From Torreya grandis (taxonomy: Eukaryota; Streptophyta; Pinopsida; Cupressales; Taxaceae): a stretch of DNA of 64,000 nt. The position numbers and the translations under genes were made by a program. Of this stretch, positions 34,699-47,570 are shown piece by piece; position 1 is the first letter of the stretch; every line of letters begins with the position of its first letter. The stretch covers positions 306,001 to 370,000 of the forward strand of contig JARHVA010007796.1 in NCBI GenBank assembly GCA_037957365.1. Direction: 5' to 3'. The notes below the pieces were generated by a model, which ran no database searches, was not told the origin of the DNA, and saw nothing but the letters and a program-made list of their open reading frames with translations.

Positions 34699-37480
34699 TG
34701 AAACATAGCTAAATATTGAGAAGTGGTGAATTAGTATATTGACTAACTTATTCCTTTTCATATCTTTTCAAAGTAGATTAAAACTATATTTAGAGTTCAT
34801 AATAATAAAAATAAACACAAAACAAGATATGTTATGGAAAACCTAATATGGAAAATACCACCATGAGAATAATTTCTAGAATCTACCATTCTAATCCATC
34901 CTCATAATAAGGAAACTCACTAATTATAATGTTTAAGGGAACCAACCCTAAGGAGACACCAATCCCCTAACTTAAGAGTACTTACTATAAGGAAACACCC
35001 ACTCTCTAATTTGTGGACCAACTTAGCTTATTTGATAACACCAACCTATCAGATCTATAAAGGACCTATAATTCCAAATTATAATGTTGATTCATGAAAA
35101 AATACAATCTTCTATTCTCTATTATATGTTTGATCTGTAACTTATCATATTCCACACTTCATCCCTCTTATCTTCCCTTCTATTTTATTCTCTACCCCTT
35201 TGGTTTTATGTCTCTATATTTATTTTTTTAACACACTTCAGTCATATCAGAAACTTATACCTATAATTTAGATGTATATATAAGAAATTAATCTAGGGTT
35301 CCATATCTTTTTGTGTTAACACTAGTATGATAACACATCACACATTGATCTAGACTCAATTAATTATATCTTTAACTATAATTTTATTACATCTTGAATT
35401 CATGCAACACCATGATTCTTAGTCTCATTATTATCTATATCATTTGATAGACTCTAGTTTTGATGCACGTGTACATTTACATAGATTTTATCAATTACAA
35501 CAATAAAATTTATTGTCTATGTCATGATTCATGGCTTACTTGTATGTTCCTACATATTCCTACATCTGATCATTAGAATGAACATATCTTTAAATATCGA
35601 TAATTGATATTAGGTTTGGTGCCATGATCTAATGGTATTTATTCAAATAAATCAACTTTAAAATGCATCCATTTTATTGATATCTGATGGGCTCACACTC
35701 TTTATTGGATCCTTGTATGATTATGAACTTTAATTGTTTAACTTTAACATGTGTCTGTTGATCTTTCTAACCTAGCTTCCATGTGTTATTGGATATTCAT
35801 ACTCTCATGATTTTTACTTATATCTTTACATTAAATGTCAAGCTCTTTATCCCATCTGATTAATTCTTGAGTCTTTGGATTGATTATGCTCCATTAATCT
35901 CATAAAAATTACTCAATACTTAACTTACCACTAGTTCAATAAACCTTGAGCACTTTATCCTATCTATGTCCACTCACTCTATTAGATCTCCTTTTTATGA
36001 TAATCCACTCACCATCAGATCTTCTAACAAGCTTGATCTTTATTTCTACTTAGCTCTTGAGAATGTGACACTTAGAATTAGCACATTCCTTCTACACATT
36101 ATTTTTAGTTCCTGCTATTGAGAAACTTTACAATCTTATATTGGTCACTGATGTTTTGAATTTACACCACTCTGTAGATTTACTATCTAGTCTTTGTGAT
36201 TGTGACATTTATCACTAGCACATTTACTCATAGGTCCTTTTGATAAAGTGACTTTTCTATGATTTATTGGATTTTTAGTATATGATTAAGTGTTATCCAT
36301 TGATCAAGCTGGGATAAAAATTAAGTATAAGACTTAGAAAATATAAATTCTTGATCATTACTTTGATCTAGTCATTACTAGATCAAAGGGGTTAGTTTGA
36401 TAATGACAACAAGGACTTAGGTTACAACTTAAGCTACCAGGTCTAGGATATATCTAATCAACATAAAAATAGAAAATCATATGAACACCATGACTTATAC
36501 CCTTATGTTTTTACTATGAAACCCTATAATGTCTGAGAGTAAAGATAATTCTATTATGGGCTCATCACTCTTCATCTAAACCTATGAACCATATATCTAA
36601 GATGTTCATAAAAAACCCATAACAAATCTTCTATCTATTTCCTTTAAAAATGTTTATAAATGGTCTTTTTAAAAGCATGAAAACTTTATAGTACTTTTGT
36701 GCATATTTTACCATGTATGGGGAACATTTAAATATGCATGGAAGGCCATCTTTGAACCTGCATAACTCTTGTTTCACTTAGTCACATGACCTAAAATTTA
36801 ATGCATAAGATCCTATTACATAGGGGATTCCATCCATATAACCATATGCTCTAGAAACATTAATATGTTAAATATATATCATCATCAAAGTGCATATCTA
36901 GCTTTATCTTTCAACCAACAAATTTGACTATGTTGGAAAACACTGTCAAAATTCCTAGGATCCCAACTTTGCTCAAGCATATCTTTTATCATGCTACATC
37001 ACATGACCTAAGATTTATTGCATAGAAACTATGAAAAAATAAATAAACCTATATGACTATTTTATCTTGGCACATCCATGTGTACAAATACTGACCTCAT
37101 CAATATTCTTACTTGGCTCTATTTAACCCTTTTTCAAATTTGGCTAAGTATAGAAACTTAGTGATTTTTGTCTGAGTAGCCAATTTTGCATCCCCATATC
37201 TTTTACCACACTTCATCACATGACTTTAAATATAGTAAATAAAAATTAGGGACTAATATGATCACAACCATATTATCAACTCCCCTATATTCCTCCACAC
37301 ATGGAAATGGTGATGTCATCAAACTACCTTCTCAGATTTTCCTATCATAGACCCAAAGTGTCCAAATGATCAATATTTAAAACTAGATGAATTTACTCAT
37401 GAACATAAGAAGTAAATAATCCTTAAACTCTATAGGATCACAATATTCATCCCTAAGCATCAATGACATCCATAATGCCA
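34699..37480 (-). repeat. Element D 5' LTR (right copy)
   Basis: Direct repeat of 27296-29805. The inner end starts TGAAACATAGCTAAATATTG on the plus strand. Matching continues through CAAGCATATCTTTTATCATG near 36974 and, more weakly, to a TGGCATTATGG start (minus) at 37480. The last 400 bases are much less similar to the left copy, so the outer boundary is approximate. Confidence 0.65.
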
Positions 37481-39784
37481 GTGATCTCCCTTTTGACGTC
37501 AATGACAATCATATTTTCAACACATTAACATTCCTCTAATATTTTGGATGGCCACTTATATTCCTCATATTTTATGATGATTAATACTTTAATATGGTGT
37601 TTTTGATAGTTCCTTAGTAGGTTAGTATATATTCCTAGTGACATGGATATTGTAGTATAGCCCTGTCACTTTTGTAACACTATTTTACCTTTATGTGATC
37701 AATAACCATCATACACATCACTATATCACTTATTACATGAATTTATCTCTCACAATACTCATATTCCCATCATTTAAATTAATTTGAAACATATATATGT
37801 CATTTTTGATATTACACACTTACTTCTGGGTAAATATAAGATTTTTTTGACACCATGGTCTTTTGGATCTTCTCTCTATTGACAAAGTATAAAATATCTT
37901 GTTCCAATCACCTATTTGACTCATGTTTGGTTTTTCAAATGTGTATGGAGGAGGAATATGAAAATTCATAAAAGTTAAAATCCATATCAAAAAATAAAAA
38001 GGTAATGATCAAAAGTAAAAATAAACTCTTGAAATGCAAATCACACCAAAAGAATAAATTTATATTTGGCACATATCTTATCCTAGTTGAAGCTCAAATT
38101 GCACAATTAACCTCATGATAAATTGATCTTCATTGGGATGTGGTAGGCTAGTAGACTAGGATAGAATGTCTCATTATATAATATACTTATAAATACAATT
38201 GCTTAATCCCACAAGTACCCAATATTTTTAGTAAATTGATAACTCTATAAGGGGTCCTAAAGAATAGGGAACCCATCTTGGGAAGGTAGGATCATTTTAT
38301 TTCTCATGCATATATCCTTCATGGTATGATATATGTTATTCAGTTTTTATCCTAAAATTCATGTTCACTATTTGGAGTGTTTTAGATACTTGATGTCACC
38401 ATTTATTAGTATTTTATCATTTTTTATGTGTCTCATTTATGCTAATGATTCCCACATCACCTATGTGGTGCCTCACACTCCATATTTACATCCTATTATC
38501 CTTTATTTTTTCCTTGTTTGGTATCACTTTTAGTTGATCACATCCTTGATCACATTTCCTCCTTACACCTCCTAGATTAATTTGTGAGTTTCAATATAAG
38601 ACCCTCAGGCTTTCCTCACAAACACCTTTACACCATCCCTTGTCAAACTATCACATTTCCATCATTATCATGTATTTACATGGCCACAATATCTTATCAT
38701 AAACTCTATTATAAATAAAAAAGTTTTATTTGTCATTATTTAGAGCTTCCCATTTTTAATTTTCCCCATATTTGATTTCACACACTTGTCTTACATTTTG
38801 AATCACATTTTCTTACATCTCTTTGTTTGAAATTTTTCATTCATTAATATTTAATTTATTTACATATATTTATTTGAGTCTTTTTCACTCATTTATATTT
38901 TAGTCAATTATATATTTTTTTGAATTTGTCATTCATTAATATTTCATTTACCTATAATTTTTTGCATATCTCATCTTCCATGGTGTGTTTTACATTCATT
39001 TTAGAATTTACATAGTTTTATTTTTTGATTTTTTCTTTCTCATTTTACATTATTTTCATTATATTTTATTGTGCATTTTCTCAAATTTTATAGAATAATA
39101 TAAAACATACCACATACATCACAATATTTTACCATAGCATAAGAACACATATGCACATGCTAGAAAGAAAATACATCCATAAAATGAGTCATTTTAAAAC
39201 ACTCTCTATATATAAATGGTTCACCATATTATAAATCATGATATAACACTATAAAACATAGTAAAAAATAATCTTTCAGGGTTATATCCAACATATCCAT
39301 CTAATGGAAGACATGTTATACTACCCATTAAATCCTATCTATATGGCCTTGACGTGATAAATTATCCACCTAGGCCTATATTGCCACTATTTGTATGCTT
39401 GTATCCATATGTGAAACTCTCTTATAAGATAGTGCCTACTATACATGTATCCCTCCCTTTCTAACTCCCAAATATAGTGTTGCCTAAGACCCATCATGTG
39501 CATATCTACATATCTCTCAAGTGGCCTCCCTGACTAATCTAAACCAACACATATAGGCTAATAATTAAGGTACCATTAGATCTATAATCTATCTAGTATC
39601 ATGTTGTGGAAGCATGTCATCTAAGATATCATGATGAATATTCTACACCATGGCCCTCCACCATGCCTCCTCTATCATGGCATCTACAAAACACAAAATA
39701 AAGACATCAAAACTTACACACACACAGACACACACACACACACACACAAATATACATATACATATATATTTGTATATATATATG

Positions 39785-39815
<31 letters not shown>

Positions 39816-39832
39816 GTATGTCTGTATGTATG

Positions 39833-39864
<32 letters not shown>

Positions 39865-39931
39865 TACATACATATATATATACATATATATATATACATA
39901 TACATATATATATATATACATATACATATAC

Positions 39932-39968
<37 letters not shown>

Positions 39969-40711
39969 ATCCCATAGATCTAGTTAACATACATATATCA
40001 GTAACATCTTATAAGTAAATGCAAGTAATCAAAAAAATACATTCACTCACCTATAGTGGTACCATTTGCTTGGTCACCTATCACCACCTAGCTATTGTGG
40101 ATCTAAGGTAGACAAAAACTTATATACCACATATAAGTAATTTGAGCCCATTATGCCCCATGATTTACTAATTACAATATAATATCACTCGATGATGGCT
40201 TTCTATAGGATCCCATTTTGTGGTTGAATATTTTATGGTCGTTGTTGCTACTAAGATAGTAACACTAGTCCTCCTCCTACTACCTATACCTCCCACTATC
40301 ATCTCTACTAATTTTTCACCACCCTAGGATGATGATGTCATACCATAAATACCTCAATAGTTATTCCCCTACCTTCTACACCTCATGGCTCTCTTGCTCA
40401 CCCAAAATACTATTACCACTAATGGAGCTACTAGGTATGGTAAGCCAAATTGATGATGTACATCATCACATAGATGAGGACCCACCCACCATGGGTAGTG
40501 TCATTTGATACTTTACCATTGATGCACATGTATGGTGGTTGGCCATGATGGCCACATATCTATTATACCTTAGTATGGCTACTAGATGATCTTCTCACAT
40601 AACATTATCTTTAATATATGTGTGTGTAATGGTCTTCACCACATGATCATATGTGCACCTCTAAATCCATGGAAGATAATCCTCTATGACATCTGTAAAT
40701 CATATTATTTT
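37481..40711. other. Spacer between elements D and E
   Basis: About 3.2 kb with no protein domain that I recognise on either strand. It holds a complex CA/TA/TACA microsatellite at 39715-39968. The first bases (37481-37510) resemble the polypurine end of a copia element, discussed under findings. Confidence 0.4.
39715..39968. repeat. Complex CA/TA/TACA/TGTA microsatellite
   Basis: A CA run at 39715-39747 is followed by alternating TA, TACA and TGTA tracts to 39968. Five overlapping open frames across it on both strands are all translations of the repeat. Confidence 0.97.
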
Positions 40712-42238
40712 TTTAATCAACACACCCCACACTCAAATTTTTTTGAATAAGGGCCCATATCATTTTAAATCCTAGTTTCTAATTTAAAAATCCTTTTTCC
40801 ATTAGCAATTATTAGGGTACTCATCAAGGTTGAGGTTTTAAAGTTTTTAATTCACATATTAATGGATCTTGTTAAACACGTTACTCTATTTCAATACAGA
40901 CTATATTTACCCACATCAAGGATTTTTTCCATTTTAATTTATTTATTCAGACTAACCTATTAATGTCTTTAAAAGCTATTAAATATATGTAGTGTTTCTT
41001 TAAATTTGTAAGATAATTATGGTCTAAAAATCTTAAGTATTGTGAACTTCACATGTTTTTTTTGCCTTCATGTATTTTGATACTTAATAATCTTTGGTTT
41101 TCATAGATTTAGGTCTTCACATCTTTTTCTCATCGTAACTTTTTCACATCATGAATTTTAATATTTTTCAATTTTTGTACATTACAACTTTTGGGTCTTT
41201 ACTATTTTTTATCTTCTCAGATTTTAGAATCATTCAAATTATTCATTAAATGTTTTATCCATACAAAAATTTGTCCTTTACATATTTTTTTTATGTTTTG
41301 TATTTGGCTATTCACACAAAATGACAAAGGAATATTTCACTAAAAACTATGATGCATGAAAGCCATGAGACTTCATGTTTCACACATTGAACGCATCATG
41401 TGATTTAGCTAAATGGAAATTGATAAAATCTATGACACTTGAATTATATTATCAAGATACTTGGTATAACTACGTTAACATAAAACTAATGACTAGGTGA
41501 CACTTGTCTAATGATGACAATGGGGCATATTTTAAACACATGAGAAGTCTATGTGGCATAAATGCCAATGTAACCAATTTTAAATTGAATGAGTAAAACA
41601 AGTTTGGTTCATTGTAAATTAATGGCACATGAATTGGAATTAAAGCATATATCATTGAATATATATGATTAAATTCTCAATATAGATCTACCTTTACTGA
41701 TTATCAAAGATTCTAAACGAACTTGTATTCTATAAAGAGCCAAAGCCTTAGTTTTATTTGTTTTCTTATGAATTAATTCCATCAAGTTACCAGTTGAAAT
41801 ATTATGTGAATTATGTAGGTAATCCTAGGATAGGAAAATTATTTAACATCCAAATAAATCTTAGGAGCTATACCACTATCAAAATTATCCATCAAGGATT
41901 CAACAAAGTTTATCGATACAATCTTCAACTTGACTATATTTGATGGTAACTATGAGAAATACAAAACTCTATGTGATGCAGTGGAGATTGATTATTTCCA
42001 CTTAGGTGAATAAATCTTAAAATCTAAATAAAAATAACTAGTAGTAGACTTAATAACCCTAAAATTTCAACAATTACATTTTGTAACTAAAAAGCCCAAA
42101 GTAATGCCATACATTGACCTACTTCATGACTTATTCTTTGAGGGAAAGGTATCTGTTGGATTTATGGACCATGAAAATGAGATAAAAATCATGGATTTCA
42201 TTTCAAGAGATGGCACCTATGATAGGATGAGACTTACA
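40712..42238 (+). repeat. Element E 5' LTR (direct repeat)
   Basis: Matches 53452-55011. Shared text includes CACACCCCAC near the start, AATCCTTTTTCCATT, TCAAGGTTGAGGTTT-like text, ATTTGATGGTAACTATG, and GACCTACTTCATGACTTATT near the end. Identity looks about 75 percent. The position and orientation relative to the gag-pol remnants support an LTR, but clean TG...CA ends are not visible. Confidence 0.65.
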
Positions 42239-42879
42239 TTATGGAAGAAGAGAAACACAATTGAGGACACATTATGAAGATGGATAATCTTAGGGGAGAA
42301 GGTAAGCTTCAATGCCACCTCTACAATCCTAATCACCAAATTTATAATTGGAATTTTTAATTGTATAACACTATTAAATTATTTATATGTGTGTACCAAC
42401 ATCTATTACATTTGATTGGAAGTGGTGCCACTACTAGACGTACTACTAACATCATAATTGACCTTTACCATGGGTGAGATCATCAACATCAAAATATAGG
42501 AGTAAATGTTCTAAAAGGATAAGAGGATAATAATTGGTCACTTATTCATGATGTATTACTTTTTATATGTTGTAATTTCCATTGTTTATATGCATAATGG
42601 ATTACTCTAGAGTCCAAACCCAAACTATATAAACATAGAGTATGTGACTTTTGATTTTTCTTAAACATTTACTCCTATACGTAGAATATTATTCAAATTA
42701 ATGAAAAATAAAATCCTCAAGTATGTATGGATATTCATGAGGAACCATTGGCTCAAGCATTAGATAATATTAATAATACCATGTGGCAAAGGGGAAACTA
42801 CTAGCTATATATAGATTACACTATTATAATGATAAATGGAACTAAGGTAGGACCCTTGTGTTTTCCCAAATATATTCTA
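42239..42879. other. Element E leader, no gene seen
   Basis: About 640 bases after the left direct repeat with neither a recognisable primer site nor a protein domain. Confidence 0.4.
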
Positions 42880-45420
42880 GACAAATTACTAGAGTAGGAA
42901 ATAACATATCAACTCTAGTGGAGCATTGATGAGGACATGAGGAATAAACACAAAGGCATTTTTCATAGATCTTATTTGATCCTAGATCGAATGAACTATG
43001 CCAATAAGAATCACTCTGGTGATATTTGGAAGTATAAGGGAACTCTATTAATTAGTGTCTCTACCATACTAAGATAAGGACCAAAGATGCAAAATTCAAA
43101 AGCATGTCAATGGCCTAGGCATCCCATAAAAACATATTCCTCTTAAGCACTAATTCATCTTCTTAAATGCCAAGAATGATGTTGAAGTGTTGGCCAGGGC
43201 ACATTTGTTTGGGTGCATAGAGGACCTTCTTAGTAAAATACAAAAAGATCCATCACTTAAATTTTTTTAGGCCCAAACTCAACTTCTACCTCCAAGTGGA
43301 TGGGTTACATATGATTATTGGTCCTCATATCCCACCTAATAATTTCATCCATAATGGGAGCCTTCCCAACCTACATCCCTTGATGCCCTAGTAACTATGA
43401 AATATGAATAAGATGTGAAGGTGGTCCCTACTTCAACTAATTCCCTCATAAGATTAGGGGATCTAATTAATCTTGACTCTTTTGATTATTTACATGCCAA
43501 TCCTCTTTCCACAATAATAGTGATAGTAACCTTGGATGCATATGTTTCATATACTACTACTCTTGAGGTTTCTCTTTTATTTGATAGGATAGGAATCAAA
43601 GTCTATAGGAGGCAAAGAGCTCAAAATAAACATCCTCAACTAGTTTCAACACTTATGTGTTACACTATTGAAAGAGTATCATAAGATAGGCTAGTAAATG
43701 GAGGAGAATCACTAGAATAAGATGAGGATAAAGAGATTGTAAAGGCATAAGTCATGAGTCCCCATGGACTCAAAGGTAAGGCACTGGTTGAAATGGAAAA
43801 AATAAAGGGTACACCTAGTCTAGTAGTTATTTCTAGTCAAACTTTTATATTATGTTAATTTTCAATAACATCTAGTTAGTACTAAAACTTGTCCCCCAAA
43901 ACCACTAGGGTAACCATCATATGTATTGTTGTTTCTACTTCCAAAATTTTGACAAAAAATATTTGGGCTAGAAAATATTCATCCAAAAAAACTATAAGAG
44001 TCCTCACTTTTGACTAGGGTACACAACCATTTGTTCAACTCACTCAATTAGGTTTATCTATGCCACTATCTAGAACAACTTGGATAAATACCATTGTAAC
44101 ATATATAAAGGTTGATAAAAGGAAAACTTATATCCATTCACAAAACAAAAAGCTCAGACTAGCATAATAATATATTCCCATCTTTGTCAGACCCCTTCCA
44201 AGTAAATTCCTTAATGATCTCTTCAGAAGATATCATGTTAAGGGGAACAAAATAGGCCACTTAGCTAGTTATTAGGAGTAAATTGGTAATTCCATAATGG
44301 TCAAAGGACTTAAGTGCATAGGCTAATCAAAGTACAAATCTATTAATCTATAAGCTTTCTAAAACCAAATCTATTTTTGATAAATCCATAGGGATGGTTT
44401 AGATAATCAAGAAAAAAAAAGATACAATATGAATCTAGATCAGACCTAATCCTTAAAGAGAGACAATTTGTCTTTTCTTTGTCCAAGAGATAGAATCAAA
44501 GAATTGGGGAATCCCCATACAATGAATATTTTGTAGCCTTTTTGGGAACACACATAGAAGCCTTGATGTAACTTCATAGAGGCACCGAAGAGGCTAGACA
44601 AAAGCTACAACCATATTTTAATCAAGTGATAGAATAATAGAAAATTATGCATATTCCCAAAGAGATAGAGGATGATGTACATAATGCATCCCTTAGGAAA
44701 TTAAATATTATTTTCTCTAATAATATAATAAATACTTAAATGTCTCCCCATTTTGATAAGATTGTCAAATTATTTAATTATTTGAAGGAAGAAGAGATAG
44801 ATTTTAATTTTATCATAATGTGAATTATAAATATGGAATTTGGCCATAAATATTTAATGAATCATCTTGAGGATAATAATTCCCTTAATTTTGAATTTAT
44901 CATAAAAAAAGAGGCTCATCAGTGGGTGTCTCATGCAAATAACTTAACTTTAAAATTAGTTAAACATAAAAGGAAATATATGAAGATTTTGAAATAATTA
45001 ATTGGTCTCAAACAAGGGACACCTTAAGGAACTTGATTTACAAGACCAATTTTGATAATTTGCATCAAACAGATCCTATAAATTGTAAACAAAGTCTTTA
45101 GGGATGCACCAAGGAGAAAATTTAATAGGAGATCAATTTTTCTAAGAAGAAGGTGACAAAGGTTAAAATTATTAAAGTAGAGTTTAGAACCTCAAAGTAG
45201 GAACATGGATATCTACTCACCAAAGTATCTATAGTTCATAGACCATCCATTCTCAACATGGACATAATCAAGACTCAGTATGATCAATAATACAAGTGTT
45301 ATCTAGACAAATTGGCAAACATTTAAGATACAATAAGAACTTCTAGTTCAACCTCACCAACCACTTCAAGAGTTATTGCCTCAGCCATGCAAACTCCATT
45401 GTCAAGTAAGCCTTAGTGGG
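42880..45420 (+). pseudogene. Element E coding-like tract upstream of gag (possible ORF1)
   Basis: Across shifting frames the plus strand gives protein-like text over about 2.5 kb. It includes an 89-codon open frame at 43415-43684, an MSPHGLKGKALVEMEKIKGT segment near 43754-43815, and a Lys/Asn/His-rich stretch near 44760-44990 (KEEEIDFNFIIM, EAHQWVSHANNLTLKLVKHK). I do not recognise a family. Ogre/Tat elements are known to have an extra ORF1 of unknown function ahead of gag, and the position fits. It could also be a captured host or transposase fragment. Confidence 0.35.
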
Positions 45421-45698
45421 TTATGATAAAATATTATATGTAATAATTTTAAAAGTTAATAAACTTAAATTGAAGTTTAATTCTATCTGTATTCCACTTA
45501 CAATGCATGTAAACACTAGCTATGAAATCTTGTAAACTTGCACACATTGCATCATTTTATATTGTCTTATTGTAGAAAATAATTTTATCCATTATGAATT
45601 ATACACTTAGAGTCTGCGTTGATGTGGAATTTTTGTTTTTATTATTCACACGAATATCTAATTCTGGAATAATTTTGAGGATGAGGCAACCCCTTCCC

Positions 45699-45701
<3 letters not shown>

Positions 45702-45784
<83 letters not shown>
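45702..45784. repeat. (AT)41 microsatellite
   Basis: A pure AT dinucleotide tract, followed by three decayed TATAGT/TATAGTTA units to about 45808. It lies between the coding-like tract and gag of element E. Confidence 0.97.
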
Positions 45785-45788
<4 letters not shown>

Positions 45789-46783
45789 TATAGTTATATA
45801 GTTATAATTATCCCATTTCAAAGGGATCTAAAAATTTTATCAGTACAAGATTAATCTTTGGATTGTCATGCAAATATGTAATATGATTTTTTCTCCAACT
45901 TTGTGTGATTTGATTGTGAATTTATTTAAATATAATAATTGAATATTTAATTATATACAATAACAGTTTTGAAGTTTCTTTTTTACTTGAATATTGAGTT
46001 TGTCTAAATTAAAATTAGCAATAGCTATTTTGAATTGACATACATCATAATAATTTAGTACAAATATTCAGTGGATTTGAATTGTGAATAAAGGTCTATT
46101 TTGATAATCTCTTGGATTTTTTCAACAACATAAGTATGATCTCTTAATGTCTTGGTCATAACCTCTCACATTGGTTTTACAATAGTAGTCCTGGTGATAG
46201 TAAACTTTGGCCATAATAAATAAGATAATTGTGTCTTTTTTCCATATATGCCTCATTATGTTTGTGAGTTAGTATGAACCAAAAAATAACTAAAAGCATT
46301 ATTTTCAATCCCTTGTCCTCGTTGAAATTAGTTTGAATAAAATAACATTCTTTGGTCGTGAAATTCTTTTTTACCTTACCCTTATTTCCCTTTTTTATTT
46401 TATTTTGAATTCCACCCATCATAGCTTAGATTATTATCCGTCCAACCCAAATATTATTTTGATATTATTTTATATTTCATTCACCCATAAGAACTCAATC
46501 AATAAATTGTATTTTTAGCTAAGTATTCCACCAACTAGTTGTTTTAACCCATACCTACAACTCATACCCAAAAGTGGAGTTTAACTCCACAAAGATGCCA
46601 AAAAATTATAAGTTACCTCATTATGGAATTAGGTGTGCATAAAAACCCCATTAAAATTATATTATATTGATAGAAATAGGGCCTCACTATATGTGTCCAT
46701 ACCTAGAAGAGATTATCTCTTATGTTTGAGTTGCACTAGATAAACCCAAAAGTATAACCAGCTCTAGGGCCGAATCTAGTCTT

Positions 46784-47570
46784 TTGGTATCACATTTGTC
46801 AATGCATAAAAGGATCGTATATACACCAAGTGTTCTTATAGTACCTAGAGATATAACACCTTTCCCATTAAAATTCACTCAACCCAATAATCAACCTATG
46901 GCTCACCCTTGGTTATTCAGGTCTGTTATTACCATTTTAGGAGACATACATAATTTTCCAAGAAAACCTAAGAAGTGCCTACCTTATTTATCTCATTCAA
47001 GAGGAATAAAAACTAAAGATCATATAAAATATTTTAATTCTACCTTAATACTAATGAATGCCATAGATGAATATGTTTCATGCATACTTTTCATGTTCAC
47101 ACTATAGGATGATGTTTATGATTAGTTTCTCAACTTCCCAAATAATTTAATTACTTCATAAAATTCATGTCACGGCACCTTTATTGCTCAATTTGGTCAA
47201 TTTAATAACCCAAGTCTTGTGTATCAAAACTTTAGTATTATGAAGAGAGAGCTAAATGAGCCATATGTGATTTCAACATGAGGTTCCATAAGATGTACAC
47301 CTGGGTGAGTACTACATATAATCTAGAAAATGATTTAACACTAGAAATGGAAAATAATGCCTTAGATCTGATAAATATAGTATTTTTACAATGAGTTAAT
47401 ATTGATAATACTCTAGCTTTGGCTTAGAAAGAAGAAATCAACATTGATATAAAAATCAATCTTCACATATCAAGAGTTCCCAACCTTAATGTTAGTTTTC
47501 CAACTCTAAATCTAGTGCCTCTTGTGAATAAAAATGCTCCCACCTTTAATCAAAATAGTTGTATGAAATT
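46784..47570 (+). pseudogene. Element E gag remnant
   Basis: The 107-codon frame at 46784-47107 contains PWLFRSVITILGDIHNFPRK, then PKKCLPYLSHSRGIKTKDHI and MNAIDEYVSCILFMFTL, a Ty3 gag N-terminal region. It continues with stops into DVYDWFLNFPNNLITS-like text (the expected Trp codon is a stop), FIAQFGQFNNPSLVYQNFSI near 47179-47238, and IDINLHISRVPNLN near 47446-47490. This is the Retrotrans_gag capsid domain. About 780 bases survive with at least four stops and two frameshifts. Confidence 0.75.

Larger units (their letters stand above)
27296..37480 (-). mobile_element. Element D: decayed Ty1/copia retrotransposon, reverse strand
   Basis: Two direct repeats of about 2.5 and 2.8 kb flank an internal region of about 4.9 kb. 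On the minus strand the internal region reads gag, protease, integrase, reverse transcriptase, RNase H; integrase before reverse transcriptase is diagnostic of Ty1/copia. The primer site TTGGTATCAGAGCC, complementary to initiator tRNA-Met, lies next to the inner end of the right LTR. All frames are broken. Both inner and outer LTR ends fit TG...CA on the minus strand. No convincing target duplication was found. Confidence 0.85.

Noticed and set aside
38333..38533. 66-codon hydrophobic open frame as a membrane peptide
   Set aside because: Phe/Ile/Tyr richness follows from T-rich sequence; no start context or homology is visible.
40170..40700. Possible PMD or transposase-like coding sequence on the minus strand
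   Set aside because: Short protein-like pieces are visible but no landmark motif could be confirmed, so no feature was called.
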